21,977 nucleotides of DNA, taken from assembly GCA_002435835.1 (NCBI GenBank), contig DIVM01000112.1:1-21977 (forward strand). Reading direction: 5' to 3'. The position numbers and the translations under genes are program-made. Shown here in pieces: positions 15,053 through 21,977 of the stretch. Below the pieces are notes generated by a model. It was not told where the DNA came from. It did not search any database and was given only the letters and a program-made list of their open reading frames with translations. Each line of letters starts with the position of its first letter. Positions within the stretch are counted from its first letter, which is position 1. The DNA is from Firmicutes bacterium UBA6132 (GTDB lineage Bacteria > Bacillota_A > Clostridia > Tissierellales > Sedimentibacteraceae).

Positions 15053-15865
15053 TTAAATAATTATATAAAAATAAGTCAATACGATAAATCCAAGAATTAT
15101 TCTATAGTATCCAAAAGCTTTAAAATCATGTTTTTTAAGGTAATCTATCAGGAATTTTATAGCTAATACAGAAACTATATAAGCTACTAAGGAACCAACT
15201 AAAAGTACTGTCCATTCGAATCCTGAAAAAACAAGTCCAGCCTTTAAAAGTTTAAAAGCCGTTGCCCCAAGCATTGTTGGAATTGCCATAAAAAATGAAA
15301 ATTCTGTTGCAACAATACGGGATGCTCCAAATAGTATAGCTCCTATAATAGTTGAACCAGAACGGGATGTTCCAGGAATAAGAGCTAAACATTGAAAAAC
15401 ACCAATTGCAAAAGCTAATTCATATGAAAGGGAATTAAAATCCTTTGTTTTTGCTTTCCTGTTTCCGTTTTCTATATAAATCATTATTAGACCATAAACT
15501 ATTAAAGCTAAAGCAACTGTTATAGGGTTATAAAACAATTCATTTATTTTATCATGGAATATAATTCCGACTACACCTGATGGTATGATTGCTATAATAA
15601 CTTTAATCCAAAGGGATACGGTTTCTTTTTTTTCTATTAAGGATTTATTAATTGAAAATGGATTAAGTTTATTAAAATACAATGTTACAACTGCTATTAT
15701 GGAACCAAATTGTATAACAACTAAAAATGTGTTTACAAATAATTTGGAAAAATTCAATTTAATGAATTCGTGGACTAATATCATATGGCCTGTGCTGCTT
15801 ATGGGTAACCATTCCGTAATTCCTTGTACAATACCAAGCAAGACCGCCTTTAATATTTCAACCAA
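15053..15865 (-). CDS. uppP: Undecaprenyl-diphosphatase UppP (BacA)
   Basis: This 270-residue integral membrane enzyme removes a phosphate from undecaprenyl diphosphate so the lipid carrier can be reused in wall synthesis; overexpression of the family gives bacitracin resistance. Seen: the first motif GITEWLPISSTGH at residues 15-27 with the conserved E18, S23 and H27, and the second motif ALIPGTSRSGSTI at 161-173 with catalytic R168. About eight hydrophobic segments are visible. The start is a TTG at 15865-15863. It is supported by GGAGG seven bases upstream and by the family's usual N-terminus beginning right there; no nearby ATG fits. It has its own promoter. Confidence 0.95.
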   Translation of the reverse strand: MVEILKAVLLGIVQGITEWLPISSTGHMILVHEFIKLNFSKLFVNTFLVVIQFGSIIAVVTLYFNKLNPFSINKSLIEKKETVSLWIKVIIAIIPSGVVGIIFHDKINELFYNPITVALALIVYGLIMIYIENGNRKAKTKDFNSLSYELAFAIGVFQCLALIPGTSRSGSTIIGAILFGASRIVATEFSFFMAIPTMLGATAFKLLKAGLVFSGFEWTVLLVGSLVAYIVSVLAIKFLIDYLKKHDFKAFGYYRIILGFIVLTYFYIII

Positions 15866-15897
15866 AATAATACCTCCGCTAATTTTTTAACATTTTC

Positions 15898-15926
15898 AGT
15901 ATATCAATATTATTTAATATATTCAA
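15898..15926 (-). promoter_or_regulatory. Promoter of uppP
   Basis: On the minus strand TTGAAT (15926-15921), a 17-base spacer and TATACT (15903-15898) form a plausible vegetative promoter. The predicted start is near 15891, about 25 bases before the TTG start codon, with the SD in between. Confidence 0.62.
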
Positions 15927-15987
15927 TCAATTTTAATATTTAAAATATGTTCTTAATTCAAAATAACAAATACCTTATAATGAAGAC

Positions 15988-16010
15988 AAAAAAAGGAGGC
16001 AATGCCTCCT
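15988..16010 (-). terminator. Terminator of htpG
   Basis: On the minus strand AGGAGGC (16010-16004), a 3-base loop and GCCTCCT (16000-15994) are followed by seven Ts (15994-15988). A longer outer stem is possible between GACAAAAA (15985 onward) and TTTTTGTC ending at 16038. It lies about 40 bases after the htpG stop. Confidence 0.88.
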
Positions 16011-16049
16011 CAACTTGATACAACTTTTTGTTTTTGTCTATAATATTTG

Positions 16050-17945
16050 CTATTTCATCAATTCACAAACATCATTAGCATATTGAACAGGATCATCAAT
16101 AGGAAGACCTTCAATTAATAATGCTTGGTTATATAAAACATTTGCGATTTTTTTAAGTTTTTCTTTATCATTATCAAATGCATTTTTTATTGAATTAAAC
16201 ATTTCGTGGTTAGTGTTTAATTCAAGTATTTTTTCAGCTTTCATATTTCCATCTGCATCAGGCATTTGATTTAAAACTTTTTCCATTTCTATAGAAAGTT
16301 CACCTTTACTTGATAAGCATACAGGATGATTTTTAAGCCTTTTTGAAGCTTTAACTTCAGTGATTTTTCCATTTAATGATTCTTTCATGAATAAGAAAAT
16401 ATCTGAATTTTCTTTTATTTCTTCTTCAGATTTTGAATCGCTATTTACATCGCCTAATTCTAAATCTGAACTTGAAATACTCTTAAATTGTTTTTCTTTA
16501 TATTGCATTAAAATTTTAATTGCAAATTCATCCACTTCATCAGTAAAATAAAGTATTTCATATCCTTTATCTAAAACAGCTTCAGTTTGTGGCAGTTTTG
16601 AAATTTTATCTACATTTTCACCAGTTGCATAATAAATATATTTTTGATCGTCTTTCATACGAGAAACATAATCAGATAATGATACAAGTTTTTTCTCGCT
16701 TGAAGAATAAAACATGATTAAGTCTTGTAATTCTTCTTTGTTTGCCCCAAAACCTGAATAAAGTCCATATTTTAAAGTTTTACCAAATGCATTAAAAAAC
16801 TGCTCATATTTTTCACTTTCATTTTGCTGTAATGATAAAAGTTCTGATTTAATTTTATCTTTTATTTTTTTAGCTATGAATTGTAGTTGTTTATCATGTT
16901 GTAATAATTCTCTTGAAATATTTAATGATAAATCAGCTGAATCAACTAAACCTTGTACAAAGCCAAAATAATCAGGCAATAAATCACCACATTTATTCAT
17001 TATCATTACGCCATTAGAATAAAGTTCGAGACCTTTTTCAAATTCTTTAGTGTAGAAGTCATAAGATGCTCTTGCAGGTATATATAAAATTGCATTATAA
17101 CTTGTGAGACCTTCAACTTTTACATGCATATATTTCAATGGTTTTTCATATCCATAATGTTTATCCATATAGAAGTTTTCATAATCTTCATCTGTTAATT
17201 CATTTTTGTTTTTACGCCAAATAGGAACCATGCTGTTTAATATTTCATCTTCATAATAATCAACATATTCATTTTCCTTATTTTCTTCAACTTCTTCTTT
17301 TAATTTTCGTTTTTTAACATTCATTTTTATAGGGTACTTAATGAAATCAGAATATTTTTTTACTAATGATTTAATTGAATATGAATCTAAATAATCTTCG
17401 TAATCATTATCATCATTACTTTCTTTTATTTTTAAAGTAATTTCTGTTCCAACAGTATCCTTTTCACATTCTTCAATACTATAACCATCAGCACCACTTG
17501 ACACCCATTTGTATGCAACATCTGAGTCAGCAGTTTTACTTTTAACTATAACAGTATCAGCTACCATGAATGCAGAATAAAAACCAACACCAAATTGACC
17601 GATTATGTCAACACCATCTTTTTGTTCGCTATTTTCTTTGAAATCGAATGAACCACTTTTTGCAATTGTACCTAAATTATTTTCAAGTTCATCCTTTGTC
17701 ATTCCTATACCTGTATCTGAAATAACTAAAGTTCTTTCATCTTCATTTACAGAAATTCTTATGTAGTAATCTTCTTTATTGAAAACAACATTATTATCAG
17801 TAAGTGATTTGTAATAGCTTTTGTCGATTGCATCACTTGCGTTAGAAATAAGTTCTCTTAAAAAGATTTCTTTGTGAGTGTAAATTGAGTTAATCATTAA
17901 ATCAAGTAGCCTTTTAGATTCAGCTTTAAATTGTATTTTATCCAT
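16050..17945 (-). CDS. htpG: Chaperone protein HtpG (bacterial Hsp90)
   Basis: This 631-residue cytosolic ATP-dependent chaperone has the three-part Hsp90 layout. The N-terminal ATPase domain shows the catalytic-Glu region [16 protein letters not shown], the ATP-binding [11 protein letters not shown], and the [15 protein letters not shown] glycine loop. The middle domain includes [14 protein letters not shown] and LNISRELLQ. The C-terminal dimerisation domain ends without the eukaryotic MEEVD tail. I chose the ATG at 17945-17943 because AAAGGA lies eight bases upstream; earlier in-frame ATGs at 17954 and 17966 sit on or before that SD. The gene stands alone, with its own promoter overlapped by a perfect CIRCE operator, so it is probably repressed by HrcA and induced by heat. 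Confidence 0.97.
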   Translation of the reverse strand: MDKIQFKAESKRLLDLMINSIYTHKEIFLRELISNASDAIDKSYYKSLTDNNVVFNKEDYYIRISVNEDERTLVISDTGIGMTKDELENNLGTIAKSGSFDFKENSEQKDGVDIIGQFGVGFYSAFMVADTVIVKSKTADSDVAYKWVSSGADGYSIEECEKDTVGTEITLKIKESNDDNDYEDYLDSYSIKSLVKKYSDFIKYPIKMNVKKRKLKEEVEENKENEYVDYYEDEILNSMVPIWRKNKNELTDEDYENFYMDKHYGYEKPLKYMHVKVEGLTSYNAILYIPARASYDFYTKEFEKGLELYSNGVMIMNKCGDLLPDYFGFVQGLVDSADLSLNISRELLQHDKQLQFIAKKIKDKIKSELLSLQQNESEKYEQFFNAFGKTLKYGLYSGFGANKEELQDLIMFYSSSEKKLVSLSDYVSRMKDDQKYIYYATGENVDKISKLPQTEAVLDKGYEILYFTDEVDEFAIKILMQYKEKQFKSISSSDLELGDVNSDSKSEEEIKENSDIFLFMKESLNGKITEVKASKRLKNHPVCLSSKGELSIEMEKVLNQMPDADGNMKAEKILELNTNHEMFNSIKNAFDNDKEKLKKIANVLYNQALLIEGLPIDDPVQYANDVCELMK

Positions 17946-18008
17946 TTTATCCATCCTTTCAAACATTTATATTTTTAAGTAAATAAATTTACTTTATTTA
18001 AAGTGCTG

Positions 18009-18035
18009 TTAGCACTCTAACTAAGTGAGTGCTAA
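18009..18035. promoter_or_regulatory. CIRCE operator (HrcA binding site) of htpG
   Basis: TTAGCACTC (18009-18017), a 9-base spacer and GAGTGCTAA (18027-18035) match the CIRCE consensus exactly in both arms and in spacing. It covers the predicted transcription start of htpG, the usual repressing position for HrcA. An extra AGTGCT at 18002-18007, separated by GTT, makes a second, smaller inverted repeat with the left arm. Confidence 0.97.
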
Positions 18036-18039
18036 TTTT

Positions 18040-18067
18040 ATTTTAGCAAATTTGAATTATTTGTCAA
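18040..18067 (-). promoter_or_regulatory. Promoter of htpG
   Basis: On the minus strand TTGACA (18067-18062), a 16-base spacer and TAAAAT (18045-18040) form a promoter whose start, near 18033, falls within the CIRCE element. The leader to the ATG at 17945 is about 88 bases. Confidence 0.75.
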
Positions 18068-18112
18068 TAGTTTAATAAAACAATTTATAAAAAATAATAA
18101 AGAAGCATAAGT

Positions 18113-18134
18113 AAAAAGGATGCTATGCACCCTT
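18113..18134 (-). terminator. Terminator of the SpoIID-like/peptidoglycan-binding cassette
   Basis: On the minus strand AAGGGTGC (18134-18127), an ATA loop and GCATCCTT (18123-18116), with one G-U pair, are followed by Ts to 18113. It begins 13 bases after the stop of the last cassette gene and separates the cassette from the htpG promoter. Confidence 0.82.
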
Positions 18135-18147
18135 AATTGATGAAAAT

Positions 18148-19533
18148 TTAGGTTACTGTGGCTTTATTTCCAAATTTAAAGCCATAATATATTTCAGTTA
18201 ACTTTTCCCATGTTGCTCTTCCAACTATTCCATCAGGTGAGAGTCCATATTCTCTTTGAAATGCTATTACAGCATTCCTTGTATCTTCTTTAAACACACC
18301 ATCAGCAGTTGGTGCAGTTATGCTTGGAACGAATTGAGCAATAAAATCAAGATATTGTTGTATTACATAGACACCTGGTCCTTCAGAATTTAATCTATAA
18401 ATTATATTTGGATATATTAATCTTGGTAATGCAATTGCATTAGGAGGTATTGTTCTTAATGCACCGATTGCAGCGTTATATAGAGTTAGCCAAGTTCCTT
18501 CATCAAGAATTCCCGTAGCTGGAATATTTGCAACCTTTTGAAATTCAATTATTGAAGCTCTTGTGGGAGGCCCTAATTGACCATTTATATCTACTGCAGG
18601 TATTGATTCGTAAAATATGGACATTACGTTTAGAAAATATTGTGCTAACTGAACTCGAGGTATAACTAATCTTGCTTCTACTTCAGGAGAGATTACATCA
18701 ACTTCCCCTAATATCGCTCCTTTTGATGTTAATTCTGCAAGATTTCTTACAGCAATAAAAGTATTCCTTATGCTATACCATGTACCTTTACCAATTATAC
18801 CGTCGGGGGTTAAATTAAAAATTCTTTGAAAGACTTTTACGGACTCTTCCATTTGAGGAGTAAAAACTCCATTAACAGGATATATTTTAGGTATTGCTGG
18901 GTAGTTATTTGAAATAGTATTTAATGCTAATTGCATATATAATACATTAGTTCCTATGCTTCCAACTTTTAAAGGAGTTCCTGGATAAGATTCTGCAACA
19001 GTTCCAACTGGTGCATTATCTCTTATGTTAATATCATCTCCGTAATAATAAGTTAATATATCATATGGCCCTAAACCTTGCTTAGCTAAATCCACAGAGC
19101 CCCATTGATACATTCCGTTGCACTCTGCAACTCTTCCATCACAATAAGTAGTAAAAAGTGGTACTATTTGCCCCTGTCTTACAATATAATCATTAAAAAT
19201 TTCATCAACTATTTTATCGATAGGGTCGAAAATTCCTCTATCTTTTACGAAAAATTGATCGAATTGAGTTGAATTTGTTATGTCAAATTTGTATCCTCTA
19301 CTTCTGTACCATTCAGTATAAACTCTGTTTAATGCAATTGAGATTATTGCATATATATTTGCTCTTAAAGCATTTTCAGGCCAAGTAGGGTAAAGTTCGC
19401 TTGAAGCTACATTTTTAATATAATCAATAAAAGGTATTGTTACATTTTCTGCAGGTTCATCAGGTCTTCCTAAGTGTACTGTAATATATTCTGGAACATA
19501 AACAATGGTTGTACCTGGAATTGGTATGCTCAT
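18148..19533 (-). CDS. SpoIID-like domain protein with three peptidoglycan-binding repeats
   Basis: This 461-residue protein has no signal peptide. Residues ~14-170 resemble a shortened SpoIID/LytB domain. VASSELYPTWPENALRANIYA (about 42-62) aligns by eye with the SpoIID stretch carrying the catalytic glutamate, here E46. GMYQWGSVDLAKQGLGPYDIL (about 140-160) matches the family's closing GMSQ-GA-MA-Y-IL-YYY motif. Three PG_binding_1-type repeats follow: about 188-255, 293-352 and 385-447, each ending in a G-x-(T/A)TW helix. The zinc-type Cys/His segment of SpoIID reads ITNSTQFDQ here, so that site seems lost; C131 and C138 are the only cysteines seen. The ATG follows AGGGGTG. It is the last gene of the cassette. 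A role in spore cortex or wall assembly or remodelling is inferred; lytic activity is not proven. Confidence 0.8.
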   Translation of the reverse strand: MSIPIPGTTIVYVPEYITVHLGRPDEPAENVTIPFIDYIKNVASSELYPTWPENALRANIYAIISIALNRVYTEWYRSRGYKFDITNSTQFDQFFVKDRGIFDPIDKIVDEIFNDYIVRQGQIVPLFTTYCDGRVAECNGMYQWGSVDLAKQGLGPYDILTYYYGDDINIRDNAPVGTVAESYPGTPLKVGSIGTNVLYMQLALNTISNNYPAIPKIYPVNGVFTPQMEESVKVFQRIFNLTPDGIIGKGTWYSIRNTFIAVRNLAELTSKGAILGEVDVISPEVEARLVIPRVQLAQYFLNVMSIFYESIPAVDINGQLGPPTRASIIEFQKVANIPATGILDEGTWLTLYNAAIGALRTIPPNAIALPRLIYPNIIYRLNSEGPGVYVIQQYLDFIAQFVPSITAPTADGVFKEDTRNAVIAFQREYGLSPDGIVGRATWEKLTEIYYGFKFGNKATVT

Positions 19534-19613
19534 AAAATCACCCCTATTTTTTATTGTTTTAATTTAAATATTATTTCTATAATTAGTTGTTTTTAAATCG
19601 TAATAAACTTACA

Positions 19614-20099
19614 TTAGTTTGATACATCAATAGGGCTTGGAGGAATTACAATATTTTCTTGGTACTCATCTCCTTCAATAAGAGGTATTAAATTAATTTT
19701 TAAATTTGTTTTAACTCCAGGAAAAACTCGAAAATTTTGTATATTTTGAGAATAATAATTTTGAGCTTGAACTCTTAAATTATATGTTGTGAAATAAAAT
19801 TCTTGGCTAACGAATGGGTTTTTGGGATCATAAAATACATTAAGATCCATATCAGGAACCCTTCCACTTTCATCAGTTATTCTATGATGAATTACAATTT
19901 CTTCTATGTTTTCATTTAAACTATATACAGTAACAGATGCATTTTTAACAGGTAAAGCGCCTAATGCTGTAAAAACACCTACAGCTAAAAATCCAATTGT
20001 AGGTTGACTTGTAAATGGAGGTTGTTGATTATTGACTTCTAATGAATTTTCATTATTTATATATATTTTTTTATTGCAAAAATTGTTTTTTTTGCGCAT
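19614..20099 (-). CDS. Small beta-rich domain protein, paralogue 2 (carboxypeptidase-regulatory-like fold)
   Basis: This 161-residue protein has no signal peptide or membrane segment. Residues 1-35 are basic and Asn-rich (MRKKNNFCNKK). A single ~105-residue domain follows, with VGVFTALGALPVKNASVTVY, then TDESGRVPDM, EFYFTTYNLRVQA, and FRVFPGVKTNLKINLIPLI. The pattern of G-A-x-V-x-V strand, T-D-x-x-G turn and Y-x-x-x-V-x-A strand suggests the prealbumin-like fold of carboxypeptidase-regulatory or CnaB-type domains; this is inferred, not proven. The tail reads IPPSPIDVSN. The ATG at 20099-20097 follows AAAGGTG; upstream in-frame starts have no SD. Ungapped over 104 residues it shares 79 identities with the next gene upstream, so the pair arose by tandem duplication. 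Function unknown. Confidence 0.72.
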   Translation of the reverse strand: MRKKNNFCNKKIYINNENSLEVNNQQPPFTSQPTIGFLAVGVFTALGALPVKNASVTVYSLNENIEEIVIHHRITDESGRVPDMDLNVFYDPKNPFVSQEFYFTTYNLRVQAQNYYSQNIQNFRVFPGVKTNLKINLIPLIEGDEYQENIVIPPSPIDVSN

Positions 20100-20134
20100 A
20101 ATTTCACACCTTTCATATATATTAAGCATTTATA

Positions 20135-20740
20135 TTAATTAGATATATCTATAGGGCTTTGAGGAATTACTAATGTTTTTTCCGGTGCAGTTTCTTGAGT
20201 TTCTCCTTGTATTACTGGTATTAAATTAATTCTTAAATTTGTTTTAACTCCTGGAAATACACGAAAGTCTAAAATATTTTGTGTGTAATAGTTAAAAGCT
20301 TGAACTCTCATATTATATGTTGTGAAGTAAAATTCTGGACTTACTAATGGATTTGTTGGATCATAAAAAACTGCTAATTGCATATCTGGAACTCTACCAC
20401 TTTCATCCGTTACTCTATAATAAAGATTTACTTCTTCACCATTTTCATCCAATAAATAAACTGATACAACAGCATCTTTTACAGGTAAAGCCCCTAATGC
20501 TGTAAATACTCCAACAGACGCATATCCGTATGATGGCGGTATAGTTAGTTCTACTTCATTTGTTATAGGTAAAATAACTGCTGGTGTTTCAGGAGTTTGT
20601 TCAGCAGGAATTTCTTGTGGTAAATTATCTACTGTAGGTTGTGAAGGAGTTACTTCAGCTTTTTTTATAAACATATTTTTTGCTCTGTATGGATTTAATT
20701 TATAATTATTATTTTCATTTTGAAAGCTATTTTTATACAT
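20135..20740 (-). CDS. Small beta-rich domain protein, paralogue 1, with Pro/Glu-rich linker
   Basis: This 201-residue protein is the first of the cassette. Residues 1-30 are Asn/Lys-rich, about 31-65 a Pro/Glu/Thr linker (TPSQPTVDNLPQEIPAEQTP), and about 70-180 the same domain as its neighbour (VGVFTALGALPVKDAVVSVY, TDESGRVPDM, EFYFTTYNMRVQA, FRVFPGVKTNLRINLIPVI). The tail reads IPQSPIDISN. No signal peptide, so export would need another route or assembly from inside the cell, as for spore-coat proteins. The ATG at 20740 is preceded by GGAGGG at a rather long spacing of 12 bases, and no closer in-frame start exists. The gap to paralogue 2 is 35 bases. The longer linker is the main difference between the two. 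Function unknown; a spore-surface or wall-associated role is inferred from the last gene of the cassette. Confidence 0.72.
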   Translation of the reverse strand: MYKNSFQNENNNYKLNPYRAKNMFIKKAEVTPSQPTVDNLPQEIPAEQTPETPAVILPITNEVELTIPPSYGYASVGVFTALGALPVKDAVVSVYLLDENGEEVNLYYRVTDESGRVPDMQLAVFYDPTNPLVSPEFYFTTYNMRVQAFNYYTQNILDFRVFPGVKTNLRINLIPVIQGETQETAPEKTLVIPQSPIDISN

Positions 20741-20778
20741 TTCTAAGACACACCCTCCTTACTTATACATTTATTTTC

Positions 20779-20784
20779 ATTATA
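20779..20784 (-). promoter_or_regulatory. Possible -10 element of the cassette promoter
   Basis: TATAAT on the minus strand lies within CATATAATG. It fits a vegetative -10 but also the CATANNNT form of late mother-cell promoters. No good -35 for the vegetative factor is seen 16-18 bases upstream (TGAGCA). It is 39 bases from the ATG of the first cassette gene. Tentative. Confidence 0.3.
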
Positions 20785-20866
20785 TGTTTGAAATGTAATA
20801 ATGCTCATTTAAATAAAATACTAAGAGAAAAATGTTAGAGTCATAATTAAGTTTTAGACTAAGTTG

Positions 20867-20923
20867 AAAAAAAACGCAAATTAAGACGGATGCAATATAT
20901 AACTTGCATGGAAAATAATTTGC
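20867..20923 (-). ncRNA. Candidate small RNA end or orphan terminator: nested symmetric stem-loop plus T8
   Basis: Outer arms GCAAATTA (20876-20883) and TAATTTGC (20916-20923) enclose six unpaired bases on each side (20884-20889 and 20910-20915). Inside these are inner arms ATGCAA (20890-20895) and TTGCAT (20904-20909) around an 8-base loop. On the minus strand the structure is followed, after one G, by eight Ts (20874-20867). A weak minus promoter, TTGAAT (21041-21036) with TTTAAT (21018-21013) at 17 bases, could start a transcript of about 140 bases. No known RNA family was recognised. Confidence 0.4.
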
Positions 20924-21027
20924 ACTTTTAAAAATAAGGTATATTTCCTGTTTTGAATTTTTAAATAAAACTAATTTAATAAAAAAATGCAGAAACAGAA
21001 TACTATCTTGCAATTAAATAAAAATAG

Positions 21028-21056
21028 TTGACTTTATTCAAAAAATTGATTATTTT
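21028..21056 (+). promoter_or_regulatory. Possible promoter of the carboxyltransferase gene
   Basis: TTGACT (21028-21033), a 17-base spacer and TATTTT (21051-21056) give a fair vegetative promoter. The predicted start is near 21063, about 43 bases upstream of the TTG start codon. Other AT-rich -10 candidates nearby (TTATAT) cannot be excluded. Confidence 0.45.
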
Positions 21057-21105
21057 ATATATGTCGTGTTAATTTAATATAGTTATTAATTTAGGAGGTA
21101 CAAAA

Positions 21106-21977
21106 TTGCCAAACGATAAATTGAATGAGCTCAGAGAAAAAAGTGAGCAGTTAAAATTAGGTGGCGGGCAAAAAGCAATCGATAAGCAACATGAGAATGG
21201 CAAATTGACTGCAAGAGAAAGAATATTAAAGCTTTTAGACCAAGGAAGCTTTGTAGAAATTGATGCATTTGTTGAACATAGATGTGTTAACTTTGGAATG
21301 GAAAAGAAAAAGGCACCAACTGAAGGTGTTGTAACAGGATATGGTACTATTGACGGAAGACTTGTATATGTATTTGCACAAGATTTTACTGTAATTGGTG
21401 GATCTTTAGGAGAAATGCATGCAGCTAAAATAGTAAAAGCTCAACAAATGGCTTTAAAAGTTGGAGCTCCAATAATAGGAATTAATGATTCAGGCGGAGC
21501 GAGAATACAAGAAGGTGTAGATGCTTTATCAGGCTATGCTAAAATATTCTACAACAATACAATAGCTTCAGGCGTTATTCCACAAATTTCTGTTATATTA
21601 GGACCATGTGCAGGTGGTGCAGTTTATTCACCAGCTCTTACTGATTTTATATTTATGGTTCAAAATGTAAGTAAAATGTTTATTACTGGACCTGATGTTA
21701 TAAAAACTGTAACAGGTGAAATTGTTTCTGGAGAAAAATTAGGTGGGGCAATGACACACAATAGTATAAGTGGTGTTGCACACTTTGTTGATGATTCAGA
21801 AGATGATTGTATTGAAAAAATTAAAAAGTTATTAAGTTTCTTACCACAAAACAATTTAGAAACAGTACCAGAAAAGCTTACTTATGATGATATTAACAGA
21901 ATAGATGAAGCTTTAAATGATATTATTCCTGATAATCCAAATAAAGCTTACGATATGAAGGATATTATTTATACACT
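21106..21977 (+). CDS. mmdA: Biotin-dependent carboxyltransferase alpha subunit (methylmalonyl-CoA decarboxylase MmdA / propionyl-CoA carboxylase beta type), N-terminal part
   Basis: The first 290 codons are present; the gene runs off the right edge. It starts with TTG at 21106-21108, chosen because AGGAGG (21093-21098) lies seven bases upstream and the family N-terminus ([17 protein letters not shown], then [14 protein letters not shown]) begins right there; no ATG precedes it. Family motifs: [39 protein letters not shown], the oxyanion-hole motif SGGARIQEG (129-137), and [12 protein letters not shown] (166-177), all in the N-terminal crotonase half. The full family length is about 515 residues. 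It transfers carboxyl between an acyl-CoA and biotin. MmdA of a Na+-pumping decarboxylase, a propionyl-CoA carboxylase and a transcarboxylase cannot be separated without the genes downstream; the anaerobe context favours the first. Confidence 0.9.
   Translation, partial: MPNDKLNELREKSEQLKLGGGQKAIDKQHENGKLTARERILKLLDQGSFVEIDAFVEHRCVNFGMEKKKAPTEGVVTGYGTIDGRLVYVFAQDFTVIGGSLGEMHAAKIVKAQQMALKVGAPIIGINDSGGARIQEGVDALSGYAKIFYNNTIASGVIPQISVILGPCAGGAVYSPALTDFIFMVQNVSKMFITGPDVIKTVTGEIVSGEKLGGAMTHNSISGVAHFVDDSEDDCIEKIKKLLSFLPQNNLETVPEKLTYDDINRIDEALNDIIPDNPNKAYDMKDIIYT

Larger units (their letters stand above)
20741..21105. other. Divergent intergenic region between the cassette and the carboxyltransferase gene
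   Basis: This is 365 bases of AT-rich DNA. It holds a possible minus-strand -10 for the cassette (20784-20779), a nested stem-loop followed by eight Ts on the minus strand (20867-20923), a plausible plus-strand promoter (21028-21056), and the SD AGGAGG (21093-21098) of the next gene. A minus-strand open frame at 20780-21013 lacks an SD, begins with TTG and runs across the stem-loop, so I do not call it a gene. Confidence 0.7.

Noticed and set aside
20780..21013. 77-residue minus-strand open frame in the cassette/carboxyltransferase gap
   Set aside because: It begins with TTG, has no SD, is dominated by AT-driven hydrophobic codons, and runs through the nested stem-loop.

Overview
The window is AT-rich DNA (roughly 70% A+T by eye). 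It has strong Gram-positive Shine-Dalgarno (SD) sequences, intrinsic terminators, a perfect CIRCE operator, a lipoprotein-type peptide-binding protein, an 806-residue short cobalamin-dependent MetH, and SpoIID-type spore/cell-wall sequence. Together these point to a low-GC Firmicute, most likely an anaerobic, spore-forming member of the Clostridia. I cannot name the species. No tRNA, rRNA, CRISPR array or transposase gene was seen.

Layout. Bases 1-160 are the end of a cold-shock protein gene and its terminator. Bases 189-6036 (minus strand) are a complete oligopeptide/dipeptide ABC importer, oppA-oppB-oppC-oppD-oppF, followed by a small two-helix membrane protein. A terminator hairpin sits between oppA and oppB and ends on the oppB ribosome-binding site. 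Bases 6349-9762 (plus) are a methionine/one-carbon operon, metF-metH. It is followed by short REP-like GGGACGG repeats and then ispA, a prenyl diphosphate synthase. Bases 10855-12198 (minus) are murC. Bases 12437-14963 (plus) are a tsaE-tsaB-rimI operon ending in a membrane-anchored VanY-type carboxypeptidase. Bases 15053-15865 (minus) are uppP. Bases 16050-17945 (minus) are htpG under CIRCE control. Bases 18148-20740 (minus) are a three-gene cassette. It holds two tandem paralogues of a small beta-rich domain protein and a protein joining a cut-down SpoIID-like domain to three peptidoglycan-binding repeats. Base 21106 to the right edge (plus) is the start of an MmdA/PccB-type biotin-dependent carboxyltransferase, opening on a TTG codon.

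How the genes relate. Several genes serve the cell envelope: ispA makes polyprenyl precursors, uppP recycles undecaprenyl carrier, murC makes the peptidoglycan precursor, and the VanY-like enzyme trims stem peptides. The transporter, metF-metH and the decarboxylase-type gene fit an amino-acid- or peptide-using anaerobe. Neighbouring operons are mostly separated by hairpin terminators, several of them bidirectional.

Most likely under-described content: (1) the SpoIID-like/peptidoglycan-binding cassette at 18113-20740, with its recent tandem duplication; (2) a nested symmetric stem-loop followed by eight Ts on the minus strand at 20867-20923, in an otherwise empty 365-base gap, which could be a small RNA or an orphan terminator; (3) the GGGACGG-type repeats at 9773-9904.
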